A DNA stretch of 64,000 nt from Polyangiaceae bacterium. GTDB lineage: Bacteria; Myxococcota_A; Polyangia; Polyangiales; Polyangiaceae. The stretch is from the NCBI GenBank assembly GCA_016715885.1, contig JADJXL010000019.1, positions 192,816 through 256,815 on the forward strand. Direction: 5' to 3'. The notes under the pieces were generated by a model. It made no database searches. It saw only the letters and a list, made by a program, of their open reading frames with translations, and was not told the origin of the DNA. Below, piece after piece: positions 26,196 to 35,278 of this stretch; within the stretch, counting starts at the first letter, position 1, and each line of letters starts with the position of its first letter. Both the position numbers and the translations under genes were made by a program.

Positions 26196-26785
26196 TTACT
26201 GCAAACATGTATAGGGACCATACCGATAATACTTCGGTCTGGAATCCAGCCGAACGTGTAGCCAATACACGCCCATTCCAGCCGTGCTCACCCAAAGGGG
26301 TCGATCGCTGATACGGGCCAGACCGCTCGACCCAGGGCGCTCAGCAGCGTGTGCACTTGCGCTTGCGGAGCGCCGCGAACGAATGCTCCGAGGTGAGTAT
26401 ACCGTATCTGTTCCGCAATTGGGCAAGGAACGACCAGCATTGCGTCGCGCCCCAAATTCTCGAAGGTAACAATCTCGCTCCCGGAGGCATCTTTTCCGAA
26501 GTGTTCGCTGAACGCTTGGACTTCCGGCAGAGCCATTGCAAGCGTTGGCGCGTCGGTGACGACGTACTCGAACCCGCGTTCCGCCGTATCGGCAGTGAGC
26601 GGCGGCGTCTCCCAGAAAAAGGCGGCAAATGGCACGGCGCAAAGATCGTCGATGAATGCTTGACGAAATGGCGCGCTCGATAAGCACAGCTCATACGCCC
26701 TGCGCGTGGAGAGCGGCACACCATTCCAATGAATGATGCTCTTGCGCGTGCGGGAGTCCAATTGCTTCGTGTCAGTGGACCACAT
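26196..26785 (-). pseudogene. DUF6940 protein, copy 1, frameshifted
   Basis: The protein matches the intact copy at 52041-52631 (DTKQLDSRTRKSIIHWNG; AAFFWETPPLTADTAERGFE) until about 26320. There GGTCTGG replaces GGTCCTGG and the frame is lost; the correct ending (SDRPLWVSTAGMGVYWLHVR) continues in another frame to 26196. Function of the family is unknown. One missing C is the only defect, so this could be a sequencing error. Confidence 0.7.
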
Positions 26786-27166
26786 ATTTGCAGGCTTACT
26801 TCCTGGTTCGTCGGGCAAGATAACATGTCAACGTTTGGGCGCAGAAGATAATTCGCCGGGTCAGGTTCCTTTGTCCGATGATGCGCTCATGGACAAGGGC
26901 ATCGAGCTACGCGCGGTGGTCGGTCAACTTCGCGCGAAACTCAAAAGCCACTTGGGGATTGTTGCCGCGAAGCCGCTTCGCGTGTAGCGGCATACTTGTT
27001 GGCGACAGCGTTTGTTACGCTGTCCATCGACGCGAGCACGAACTGCAATTCGATGCCGGAAGGATGGCTCGAGCGTCGCGGACAAACAAAGACCTTGACA
27101 AACCGTAGTGGAAGGGAAATCATCCCCCCGCAGCGTGCATCAAACCCACGACACGGAACGAGTCTC
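26786..27166. other. Divergent intergenic region, DUF6940 / 239-aa gene
   Basis: 381 bases upstream of both genes. Holds a GGTTCGTC motif at 26815-26822 just upstream of DUF6940. Open frames extending the 239-aa gene upstream are present in both copies but differ at the N-terminus and lack a ribosome-binding site. No gene seen. Confidence 0.4.
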
Positions 27167-27886
27167 ATGGTTGACCTTGAAAAACTACGCGCCGAGCTGC
27201 GTCGAATGCGTCGCGGTACGCTCTTGACGATTGCCGAGCGGGCCATCGAAATACTTCCGCCGTCGGCACTTCACGCGCTCGTGGGTGATTGCGTCGATTG
27301 GTCCAAATTGACGGTGTCGTCGGCCCACGAACCTCCGTCGCTCCTGGAAGAGGTCCAGCGTTTCCAAGCGGCTGTCGTTCGTCGCGAATATTGGGAGGAT
27401 TTCCTCGTCACCTCGAAAAATTGCGATGAAGTATCGGGAAAAACCGAAGCCTATCTAGCGGAAATGGATCGCCTTTTCTTTCGATGCGTGCGCGAAACTG
27501 AAAGCGGGGCGTATGTGGCGGCACGTGGAGCGTACGAAGAACTTTTCGCGCTCATTCGTCGTGTAAGTGCATGCGAGGAGGAGCTCGTATTCTTTGTGGA
27601 TGGGGGCGGCCTTTGGGAATATGGCCTCGATTGGCAGAGGATTCTGCCGGCGTACGTGCATTGCCTTGCCGAGACGGCTTCACCGGACGAGTTCGCTGGA
27701 GAAACGATGCAGGTTCTACATGAATTCGAGTGCCCACATGAAGCGCGAATATTGGCCAAATCCGTGCAACATGCGAACGCGACGCAAAGGGCAGCACTGG
27801 CGAGCGGCTTGGCTGGCTACAGAGCGTCGCGGCAGGGCAAGAGCGACTATTGTGGCCTGCTCCGAGAGAATGGCGCGGCCATTTAG
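27167..27886 (+). CDS. Conserved module protein, 239 aa, function unknown
   Basis: Begins MVDLEKLRAELRRMRRG; mostly helical and acidic. Contains EYWEDFLVTSKNCDEVSG, FFRCVRETESGAYVAARGAY and a central FFVDGGGLWEYGLDW. No signal peptide or known motif. Intact in both copies (50934-51653) with mainly conservative changes, so it is expressed or recently was. Start chosen at the first Met after which the copies agree closely. Confidence 0.7.
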   Translation: MVDLEKLRAELRRMRRGTLLTIAERAIEILPPSALHALVGDCVDWSKLTVSSAHEPPSLLEEVQRFQAAVVRREYWEDFLVTSKNCDEVSGKTEAYLAEMDRLFFRCVRETESGAYVAARGAYEELFALIRRVSACEEELVFFVDGGGLWEYGLDWQRILPAYVHCLAETASPDEFAGETMQVLHEFECPHEARILAKSVQHANATQRAALASGLAGYRASRQGKSDYCGLLRENGAAI

Positions 27887-27990
27887 GATGCGAGGTTCAG
27901 AATATCGGAATGCTGCCGCCCCTCGTAGGTTCCATTGATGAGGCATGCACGGGGACGAATGGCCAATCGGTGGATCAGTTTCGTAGCAGA

Positions 27991-28042
27991 GGTTCGTCCT
28001 TCTGTTATGCGCTGGTTCGTCAAACCATCACGAAGGTTCGTC
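27991..28042. promoter_or_regulatory. Three GGTTCGTC repeats upstream of the XRE gene
   Basis: GGTTCGTC at 27991-27998, 28014-28021 and 28035-28042, spaced 23 and 21 bases (about two helical turns), so all face one side of the DNA. Conserved in the second copy at 50778-50829. Plausible operator for a module regulator. Confidence 0.55.
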
Positions 28043-28129
28043 CGACTAACACGCCGGTTCAAGCGAATTTGTCGACGTTTCGTGAAAAGATTCTCCATGT
28101 CCTTGCCAAACACTGATACCCTACGGAAC

Positions 28130-28477
28130 ATGAAACAGCAATCGAACGGGGCAGGGATTGGAGCCAAGGTGTCGGCGCGGATTCGCGAGCTCAGCGCAGC
28201 GCGAGGCCTTTCGGACGAGGCGCTTGCGAAAGCCGCAGGACTTTCTCCACTCGAAATGACGTTGCTCGACGAAGGAAGCGAAGACATCACGAGAGACATG
28301 CTCGATCGCATTGCGGACGTTTTTGGCGTCCATCCGGCCGTGCTTTGCATGTTCCCCGACGAACATCCGCTTGCAAGCTTGCTGGAGAAGCAACGTGATC
28401 TGCCGAAAGCGGAATTCCAAAAGCTCGCAGCCGAAATGATTTCGAAAGGCCTTCGCGCTTCGAAAGGCACAGCATGA
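28130..28477 (+). CDS. XRE-family HTH regulator, 115 aa
   Basis: KVSARIRELSAARGLSDEAL then AKAAGLSPLEMTLLDEGS and ITRDMLDRIADVFGV form a classic XRE (Cro/C1-type) domain. The tail PAVLCMFPDEHPLASLLEKQ is helical. ATG at 28130, common to both copies; the longer upstream frame is Arg-rich and translates the operator repeats. Likely represses its own promoter and perhaps other module genes. Intact in copy 2 (50342-50689). Confidence 0.8.
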   Translation: MKQQSNGAGIGAKVSARIRELSAARGLSDEALAKAAGLSPLEMTLLDEGSEDITRDMLDRIADVFGVHPAVLCMFPDEHPLASLLEKQRDLPKAEFQKLAAEMISKGLRASKGTA

Positions 28478-28612
28478 GCGTTTACCCACGAATCGTTTGT
28501 CCTTCTCGCAAAAGGGGTTTGTCGACAGTGCGCGAGTTCGCCCGCGTACTGGATTTCGTTTGGCGCGGATGCTTGCGTTCGGCGGACGTGATCGTGTAGG
28601 TTCGTCCGCGCT

Positions 28613-29848
28613 ATGGTTCGTCGAATCATTCTTGGGGCCGTTGTTGCGAGTGCGCTCAGTGCTGCCTTGTTTGCGGTCAATGGCTGTGTAAGTAGCGCCA
28701 ACCTTGGGCATGATTGTCCGGATGGGCTCATACGCGAATGCTGTCGCTGTGTGTGGCCCGAAGACTGCGTCGAAGGGAAAAGAGGGGTCGACGTGCCTGC
28801 ATGGTGCGATGAGACTCCCGGCGGCACGAGGCTCGATGAATGCCGCTTGAGCGTGCAGCGTTATTATGGCCTGCCCTGGTGGTGTGCGGAGTTTCTTGAT
28901 GGCGCAGACGCTGGAGATGCTGCGGATGGCGCGTCTTCGGCGTGTTCGAACGGCACATGCGCCATGCTCCCCGATGGCTGGGAACCAGTCGTGCTCGCGT
29001 CAGGAGCGATGGTCGTTCTGCCCGAATGTCCAACGTTCGCACCCAACGTGATGTTCGAAGGAAGCTCGGTGCCTGGCGTGGATCCAACGTGTCCCGCATG
29101 TTCGTGCGACGCGCCCGTTGGAGCATGCAAACCTCCGACGACATGGACCGTGGGTTCGTCCGCGTGCATCGGTAACGATGTCTGGACAAACTTCGATCCG
29201 CCCGCAGGATGGGACGGATCGTGCGCATCGAACACCGCGATTGCAGAAGGTATCCTTTGCGGCGGCAAACCTTGCGTCGCGTCGATCAACATCTCGCCGC
29301 CGGTCATCGAAGAAGCTCCCTGCGTGGCACACGCCACTGTTCCTCCCATCGACATTCCGAAGGCGAAGGCGGACGGACCGTACACCACAGAAGGTCTCGC
29401 ATGTTCGGGTGATCCATGGCCTGCATGCGCGACAGCGGGCGAGCGGTGCGTACCGTCGGTGAATGATCCGTTTGCCGCGTGCGTGATGCACGAAGGAGAT
29501 GTTTTGTGCCCCAATGGTTGGGACTCAAAGCAAGTCTTGTACGGCATGATCGATGATCAACGAACGTGCTCCGAGTGCTCGTGCTTGCCTTCGACTGGCG
29601 CAACGTGCTCGATGAAGGTGCAACTGTTCGGCGATGCGGCTTGCTCGACGACGGAGTTGGAGGTCAACGTGTCTGTCGACATGGCGTCGGACTGTCACCT
29701 CCTCATGCCTGGCGTCGCGCTTGCCGGAAAGCGTTCCGACGTGCTCGAATACAAGCCTGGCGCGTGTGAACCGAGTGGTGGCGAGTTGCTTGGCGATGTG
29801 GTGCTTGCGGATGCTCGCACCTTCTGCTGTCGCACACCGACGATCTGA
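28613..29848 (+). CDS. Cys-rich lipoprotein, intact copy
   Basis: 411 aa. Signal peptide RRIILGAVVASALSAALFAV with lipobox VNGC. Several repeats of the form PDGWEPVVLASGAMVV / CPACSCD / TWTVGSSAC and a closing TFCC. About 35 Cys should make a heavily disulfide-bonded extracytoplasmic protein. Two GGTTCGTC motifs (28599-28606, 28615-28622) flank the start codon. Same family as 10138-11178. Copy 2 (48993-50207) is broken. Probably surface-exposed; function unknown. Confidence 0.75.
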   Translation: MVRRIILGAVVASALSAALFAVNGCVSSANLGHDCPDGLIRECCRCVWPEDCVEGKRGVDVPAWCDETPGGTRLDECRLSVQRYYGLPWWCAEFLDGADAGDAADGASSACSNGTCAMLPDGWEPVVLASGAMVVLPECPTFAPNVMFEGSSVPGVDPTCPACSCDAPVGACKPPTTWTVGSSACIGNDVWTNFDPPAGWDGSCASNTAIAEGILCGGKPCVASINISPPVIEEAPCVAHATVPPIDIPKAKADGPYTTEGLACSGDPWPACATAGERCVPSVNDPFAACVMHEGDVLCPNGWDSKQVLYGMIDDQRTCSECSCLPSTGATCSMKVQLFGDAACSTTELEVNVSVDMASDCHLLMPGVALAGKRSDVLEYKPGACEPSGGELLGDVVLADARTFCCRTPTI

Positions 29849-29853
29849 CGCGG

Positions 29854-30892
29854 TCAAAACCACACGAGCACCGACGCGCTCGCGCTGCCCGAAACCGCCG
29901 ACGTGTCCCAGCGCTCTGCCAGGTTGTCGTCTTCGATTTGCGCGCGCATGATGGGCGCGAAGAGATCGACATCCATGCGCACCGACCAGCGATCCGACAG
30001 ACTCTGCTCGAAGAATCCGCGGGCTCCAGCACCTAGGAACCGCGCCGTATCGACCTGCGGTCTGGTAGGTTTGAGGGGAGTGAACCATGCGTTTCCCCAG
30101 ATGAGCTCGCCGCACAGCCCGAACACTTTGATGCGGTAACACGGCACCACGGCAAAGGACCAAGCGAGTGTACTCGAACGACGGTCACGCCCAGGGCCGC
30201 GCGTCCGCCGGCAAAGGTACCCGCATGTGGCCTCGATTGACCACGATGGAGACCATCGCCAGCCGCCAGGAGATGCAGCCGACGACGGTTGCAGGGGCAA
30301 CGCGAAAGTCGACGCGTGCGCCGGCTCCAACAAACCAATGGAGTAGGGGCTTCGCCGCTGGGGTGAGAGGTAGCTCGCAAGGCGAACACTGCGGAGGAGG
30401 AGGTGGAGGAGGCGGTGGCGGTGGGGGAGGGGGCGGAGCTGCAGGACACTGTGTTTGCTCCGCTTTCGCGGGCGTCACGCCCTTGTTCATCTGGACTGCC
30501 GCGCGGAGTGCGCCTCGATAAAGCACTTCGAAACAGCTCATATTCGCTGGAAGATCGATCCGCTCCTCCTCGAGCATCTGGCCATCGAGGTCCTTGACGA
30601 CCACGTCCAAGCGGTAAATCGCTGGTGTTTTTGCAATGCGCACCATGATGACTCGCTCGGCCGGCGGCTCGAGCAACGGGCCATCGAGCATTGGTAGAAG
30701 CATCCCATTCAAGTCCATCTCGCGTTTGCAGTCCGGCAAACTTGGCGGCACCGACAGTTCGACTCGGTAATGCGGCGCCTCGGCACGCGCTGGATTTGGT
30801 AACAAAAACCACGTAACCATAGCCAGGAGGCCCAATACCGACCGTCCAGGTGTGCGATTGGACACTGGTTTGCGACTTTTTTGAGGGAGCAT
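29854..30892 (-). pseudogene. PEGA-like/outer-membrane-barrel protein, copy 1, frameshifted
   Basis: Starts MLPQKSRKPVSNRTPGRSVL with a signal segment (LGLLAMVTWFLLPNPARAEA). A beta domain (RVELSVPPSLPDCKREMDLN) and a poly-proline linker of 15 residues follow. The C-terminal part (VGAGARVDFRVAPATVVG) loses frame near 30290; a third frame (LSDRWSVRMDVDLFAPIM ... VLVWF) supplies the closing beta-strand typical of an outer-membrane barrel. Copy 2 (47947-48988) has its own frameshift at a different place. Divergent from the ECF sigma gene. Confidence 0.65.
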
Positions 30893-31010
30893 GTCGATTT
30901 CGAAGATCGTTTTTGGGGGGGTTCGCTCTTTACTGGTGAGGCCCCAGCGCGATGCGATCAAGACGAGGCGACGCGGAGAGGATAACCGTGAGCGAGCAGA
31001 AGGCAAAGAA

Positions 31011-32048
31011 ATGGAGGAATTGGCTCGGCAGGTAAAACCTCTCCATGCGTACCTCGTATCACGCGGCGTTCCCGCAATGGATGCATGGGACGTGGTGCAG
31101 GAAGCATTCATTGCGGTATTCAAGCGTCGAGATACGCTTCCGGAATGTGCGGAACAACGGAATGCAATTTTCTTCAGCGCGGTCAATTTTGGGATGCGGG
31201 CCTATTTCACTGAGCAGAGTCGCGCGTTCGATCGAGCAGCTCGTGCGCATGAATATGCAGTGTTCCTGGGCATGACGCAGGAGCGTGACATCTCGGGGGT
31301 GCTCGAGGCACGCGAGCAGCTCGAAATCGTACTTCCGCAGATACCATCGGAGCAGTGCCAGGTTTTTACCGATAGGGTGCTCGATGGCTTGACAGTTCCC
31401 GAGGTTGCCGCGCGGCTCGGGATGAAGGCGAATACGACCAAAGGGTATTGGCGGCGAGCGTTGGAAACGCTTCAAGAGAAATTGGAAAGCCTCGAGCATC
31501 GCGGTGTGCGTGGAGTTCTCGTTTTCTTTGCCATTTCGAGTGTCCTCGCGCTGGCCAAGAATGCAAGCGCAATGATTGGGGGGCTCAGAAAGTTTCTTCG
31601 GCCTACGGGTCACGCACAACTTCGCATGGTCGCAGGTTTAGCAATGGCAGCCGCCGTCATGTTGGTGCCGCCGAATTCGCGTGCGTCAGCAGATGAGGAG
31701 CGAATTTTGCGACTGTGGCGGGCACCGTATCGCGGCCGGAAGCAGCATCCGTCGCGGTTGCGCCCGAGAAGAACGCGTCCAAAGGAGGCGCCGAGGGTTA
31801 CCAAATTGCCGTCGCCGCCGGTGCCATTGGTGGTTCCGCGACAGACAGCGCCGAAAAAGTTCACAATGAATGCTGGTCCACCCGACTATTTGATATCCAT
31901 GACCATGTCGGCGCTGCGATATGGCAAACCTGAACGGGCGCTCGAGTTGCTCGACCGGTACGTGGCAACGAATGGGAAGGCGGCGAATGCACGGTCAGTG
32001 CAAACGCTCCGCGCGCAAGCGCAGCAGGCGATAGCGGCAAGACACTAA
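31011..32048 (+). CDS. ECF sigma factor fused to membrane anchor, copy 1
   Basis: 345 aa. Sigma region 2 (DAWDVVQEAFIAVFKRRDTL) and region 4 (LDGLTVPEVAARLGMKANTT, KGYWRRALETLQEKL) are clear. Two hydrophobic helices (GVLVFFAISSVLALAKNAS; MVAGLAMAAAVMLVPP) and a TPR-like tail (MTMSALRYGKPERALELLDR) follow. Between 31695 and 31790 the frame differs from copy 2 and reads Arg-rich noise before returning, a compensated pair of indels. One missing A near the start (AAAG for AAAAG) removes the better GTG start, so I place the start at ATG 31011. Probably senses an envelope signal with its divergent neighbour. Confidence 0.7.
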   Translation: MEELARQVKPLHAYLVSRGVPAMDAWDVVQEAFIAVFKRRDTLPECAEQRNAIFFSAVNFGMRAYFTEQSRAFDRAARAHEYAVFLGMTQERDISGVLEAREQLEIVLPQIPSEQCQVFTDRVLDGLTVPEVAARLGMKANTTKGYWRRALETLQEKLESLEHRGVRGVLVFFAISSVLALAKNASAMIGGLRKFLRPTGHAQLRMVAGLAMAAAVMLVPPNSRASADEERILRLWRAPYRGRKQHPSRLRPRRTRPKEAPRVTKLPSPPVPLVVPRQTAPKKFTMNAGPPDYLISMTMSALRYGKPERALELLDRYVATNGKAANARSVQTLRAQAQQAIAARH

Positions 32049-32219
32049 TGGATTTGGCCCAGCAATCGAAAGCTCGTGCGGTCGATGTTAATTTCACTTG
32101 CGCAATTGACAATTTCATTCGATTAGGCATGTCGGCCGCTCGAGGCGGCATTTCGGATTGCATTGACGGTCTCTACAAAGATCGCGTCGGGAGCGGTGTG
32201 TCCGCAGCACGGGAGGAGT

Positions 32220-32552
32220 ATGTTGCGTCAACAATATGAAGAAGATTCGCTGGTCGTTCGGGTGGGCGCGAGAATCCGCAAATTGCGCATGGAGCAAGGA
32301 TTATCGCTGCGCGATTTTGGAAAGCAGGCGGGTGTGCACCCGTTTCACGTCATGGCTATCGAGCTGGGGCAAGTGGCAACGAATACCAATACGCTTCGGG
32401 CCATCGCAAAGGCGCTCGGGGTCGCGCCGCTCGACCTATTGAACCACGACACCGAAAACGACGATATCGGATGCCTCGTCGAGATGATGCGCAAGCAGCC
32501 CGATTGCGTCCGGAAAATCATGCGCAAGGTCAGGCCGCTCGTGGAGAATTGA
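32220..32552 (+). CDS. XRE-family HTH regulator, 110 aa
   Basis: RVGARIRKLRMEQGLSLRDF, GKQAGVHPFHVMAIELGQV and NTLRAIAKALGVAPLDLLNH make a full XRE domain. The tail is short (CVRKIMRKVRPLVEN). ATG at 32220 follows GGGAGGAG. Copy 2 at 46275-46607 is intact. Stands 130 bases upstream of the nuclease-like gene in copy 1; in copy 2 an Mrr gene is inserted at that point. Confidence 0.8.
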   Translation: MLRQQYEEDSLVVRVGARIRKLRMEQGLSLRDFGKQAGVHPFHVMAIELGQVATNTNTLRAIAKALGVAPLDLLNHDTENDDIGCLVEMMRKQPDCVRKIMRKVRPLVEN

Positions 32553-32684
32553 GAGGCGGACCTTTGGGGATGGTGGCCTTGTCGTTTCGAACCACATGTC
32601 GCTGAGCACCACGAGCGCACACCCGGAACGAACCTCCATCGGAAACTTTGGATGCCAAGTGCCAAAATCGTGTAGCGTGCGCCT

Positions 32685-33429
32685 GTGCTCAAAGCTCTGC
32701 TGCATCGAAAGCTTCCGCGCGGCATCGTCGAGAGTGACGACGCTGCTGACGCCGAGAACAGTGCCCATGTTGAGCCTACGCGACGCGAGGATCCGCTCAC
32801 AGCGACAGTCTTCGAGCGGCTTGCGTACCTCCCGCCCAATCTAACCTGGGACATTTTTCGTCGGGCGACCAAAGCGCTTGCGGATGGGTCAGCGTTGCCC
32901 GTCGATGCCCCTTCGGGCGCTCCGACATGGTCCTTTTGGCCCAGCCTTCGACCCGGCGCCGACGGAGTGAACCGGCAACGTGTCGAGCCGGATGTGCTCG
33001 TCTCCTGGCGCGATACTGTGCTGGTCCTCGAAGCGAAGCATTACGGGCAGCAACACGCACATCAATGGGTCGAGCAAATTCGAGCCGTTCGCGCAATGCC
33101 CGAGCATTCGGGCAAGCGTATCTGGCTCATTGCCGTTGGAGGGATCGTTACGCACGAGCAAAAGGCGCAAGCGGCGTATGTTCGTCGTGAACTCTCGAAT
33201 GCATCACCGGGATTGCTCGCGCTGCGATGGGAGGACCTACATCACGCAGTCGACGAGCTTCGCACGTCGTCACACCCTCGAACAATCGGCCGTTTTGAAC
33301 GACATTGCCGCAGCGCTCAATGCATGGGGATATCGCAGGAAAACGTGGTTCGCGACGCTGCGACGGAGTGGTCCGTCGTTTCAGGCAGAACGAGCCATGG
33401 CCGTACTGCAAGCGTGGAGGGTGCGATGA
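32685..33429 (+). pseudogene. PD-(D/E)XK nuclease-like protein, copy 1, frameshifted
   Basis: Same as the intact gene at 44685-45431 up to about 33265, including EPDVLVSWRDTVLVLEAKHY, which has the PD...ExK pattern. A net 2-base loss then shifts the frame; the right ending (LNDIAAALNAWGYRRKTWF ... LQAWRVR) lies in another frame and stops at 33429. In the shifted frame the protein runs directly into the next gene and makes an apparent 451-aa fusion. Confidence 0.65.
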
Positions 33430-34040
33430 ATGACAAGAAAAATGAATTGGCGGCGGCGCTCGTGGACGTGCGGCGCGCGTATCGATTGCTGCATGCGTAC
33501 CATCGGCGAGTAAACGATCTGCTCTACGTGGCTCATGAATTTCTTGCGAAGCAGCAGGCGGAATTCGAGTCATGGGGCCCCATCAATGTTTGGATGCTGC
33601 CCCAGAAGACCAAACCATTTTTCAGGCCAGAGACGTGGGCATGGGATTTGACGCCGGCCTATCAGGTGGAGTGTGTTTGGCGTAGATCGCGAAGTGGCAT
33701 GCACCACAAGATACACATACACGCTATCGCGGATACTGGCTATGGCGCCTCGGGTGAAGGAGAACCCAACCCTGCCAAGTTCGAGCCTGAGGAAGCGTGT
33801 CGGTCCGAGCTTCGAGTGGGACTTCATCGAACGCGTGCCAGTGAGCCTGATTGGAGCGCTGCGTGGAAACAGGTGTCCGTGAATTCCGCAAGGAAAAGCG
33901 GGGGAATTCATCGGGTCAAGGTTGCGAATGACGAATACGCGTACCGCTATTTTGCCATCGAGCTCGTTGAGCTCGCCAACGAGCATGCCATAAAGGAAAA
34001 ACTCTTGCGGCCAATCGACGAATGGATTGCGGGCGCTTGA
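33426..34040 (+). CDS. Partner of the nuclease-like gene, 204 aa
   Basis: Starts ATGAATGACAAG, overlapping the nuclease stop by 4 bases. Helical N-terminus (NELAAALVDVRRAYRLLHAY) then WGPINVWMLPQKTKPFFRP and a beta-rich part (AYQVECVWRRSR ... HKIHIHAIADTGY). No family recognised. Coupled to the nuclease-like gene in both copies and intact in both (44074-44688), so the two probably act together. Confidence 0.65.
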   Translation: MNDKKNELAAALVDVRRAYRLLHAYHRRVNDLLYVAHEFLAKQQAEFESWGPINVWMLPQKTKPFFRPETWAWDLTPAYQVECVWRRSRSGMHHKIHIHAIADTGYGASGEGEPNPAKFEPEEACRSELRVGLHRTRASEPDWSAAWKQVSVNSARKSGGIHRVKVANDEYAYRYFAIELVELANEHAIKEKLLRPIDEWIAGA

Positions 34041-34042
34041 AG

Positions 34043-35278
34043 CTATCCCAAGACCCCTTCCAAAAGCCCGTCTACCGCAATATCAGGCACCCAGTCTTTC
34101 CACCCGACTGCAATCACATCGTCAGTTTTCCTTGGCGCGCCCGGTACATTCGACGATGCCACCAAGATCGCCTTGGGCCACCCGTGCAGTTGTGCAGCAT
34201 ATTCCCAGCGATAGAGCATTGCCTCGTGCAGACCGCTGAGAATGTAATCGGGTCGTTCGGAGTGCTTGATCTCGATGACCGCCGCGCGCTTCATGTCACC
34301 CTTCTCTACGACTACGGTCACATCGGGTCGCATTCGGCCATGCTGTGCGAGGTAATGCCGAGCGGAATCTTCACAAGCTCCCGCGTCGAGCAACGCCTGA
34401 TCATAATACACACGAACGCGCGCTCCGCTGGAGTGCTCGAATGAGGCCACTTCGTCGCGATCTTTGCGAACGATGCACCGGAAAAACGCCCAACCTCCAT
34501 CGCCGACTTGCTGCAGCTTCGCCCATAATGCTTGGATCAAACGGATCAATACAGCCACCTCGAATCGCTTGTGATTCTTCAATGGCATCAGCGCTCCGGC
34601 CGCGAGAACCGCGGCAATGTTGTCCGGATCGTCCGCGTCGAGCCCGGTACGAAGTGCCGTATGCCATTCGAGCGCCGCATGATAGGCAGGGTGCCCCGCT
34701 GCTCGAGCGGCTTGTTCATGCGCCGCCATCACTGGTTCCAGTGGTACATTGCGCAGTTCCGTCGTTGCCAGCAGACGTCGAAGCTCGCCCTCGCAACCTC
34801 GGGCATCAATGCTCCACCCGTCTTCTTCGAGCACGTTCGCTTGCCGAAGATCTACGAGAACACCAAGGAGTCGCTCGGCAATGGCTCGCACGAGCACATT
34901 TTCCGGCAAAGCGAAGCTACGCTGCCGAGTTGTGGTCGAAAATCGTGCAGGATCGCCAGAAGCGCGATGCGCCAGCGTGCGTTGAACGTCGAGCCGCCCG
35001 TGAAATGCTCCGCGCCAATCTCGTGCGATGATCTCAGTTCGGGATGGTAAGTGGCGCGCGAGATCCGGAAGAAGCTCTGTCGCAAAGACGCGCAATTCCT
35101 TGATTCGTGGCGCCAGCGTAGCCACTGCCCGCAACAATTCGAGTGCATGCTGGCGACCTGTGATCCGTTCGAGGAACCGGGCGGCTTCTTCGGCAGAAAT
35201 GGGCTCCACGCGTGAGTTGGGTAAAAGATACCCCGGAAAATGGGTCCTTACAAAAATTTCCCAACTGCCGTCGCTCAC
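34043..35278 (-). CDS. mcrC: McrC-like subunit of a McrBC restriction system
   Basis: 411 aa. C-terminal nuclease motif MRPDVTVVVEKGD followed by AAVIEIKHSERPDY (PD...ExK) as in McrC and related DUF2357 nucleases. N-terminal part (LPNSRVEPISAEEAARFLER) is helical. GTG start overlaps the mcrB stop (GTGA). With the AAA+ GTPase/ATPase subunit it should cleave modified or foreign DNA. The last 50 bases are also present at 44022-44071, where the rest of the gene is gone. Confidence 0.8.
   Translation of the reverse strand: MSDGSWEIFVRTHFPGYLLPNSRVEPISAEEAARFLERITGRQHALELLRAVATLAPRIKELRVFATELLPDLARHLPSRTEIIARDWRGAFHGRLDVQRTLAHRASGDPARFSTTTRQRSFALPENVLVRAIAERLLGVLVDLRQANVLEEDGWSIDARGCEGELRRLLATTELRNVPLEPVMAAHEQAARAAGHPAYHAALEWHTALRTGLDADDPDNIAAVLAAGALMPLKNHKRFEVAVLIRLIQALWAKLQQVGDGGWAFFRCIVRKDRDEVASFEHSSGARVRVYYDQALLDAGACEDSARHYLAQHGRMRPDVTVVVEKGDMKRAAVIEIKHSERPDYILSGLHEAMLYRWEYAAQLHGWPKAILVASSNVPGAPRKTDDVIAVGWKDWVPDIAVDGLLEGVLG

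Larger units (their letters stand above)
22697..34102. repeat. Core module, copy 1 (large inverted repeat with 44022-56108)
   Basis: About 11.4 kb from the 3' end of int2 to just inside the 3' end of mcrC. The same genes in the same order reappear inverted at 44022-56108. Gene order: int2, xis-like, 260-aa protein, MerR-like HTH, DUF6940, 239-aa protein, XRE, Cys-rich lipoprotein, PEGA-like envelope protein, ECF sigma, XRE, PD-(D/E)XK protein, 204-aa protein. Copies differ by substitutions, frameshifts and one insertion. Confidence 0.9.

Noticed and set aside
25803..26261. Open frame of about 150 codons after the HTH gene
   Set aside because: Frame is broken in the second module copy and substitutions are not conservative; no ribosome-binding site.
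32685..34040. 451-aa fusion of nuclease and partner in copy 1
   Set aside because: Copy 2 shows two overlapping genes; the fusion arises from a frameshift and its middle part is out of frame.
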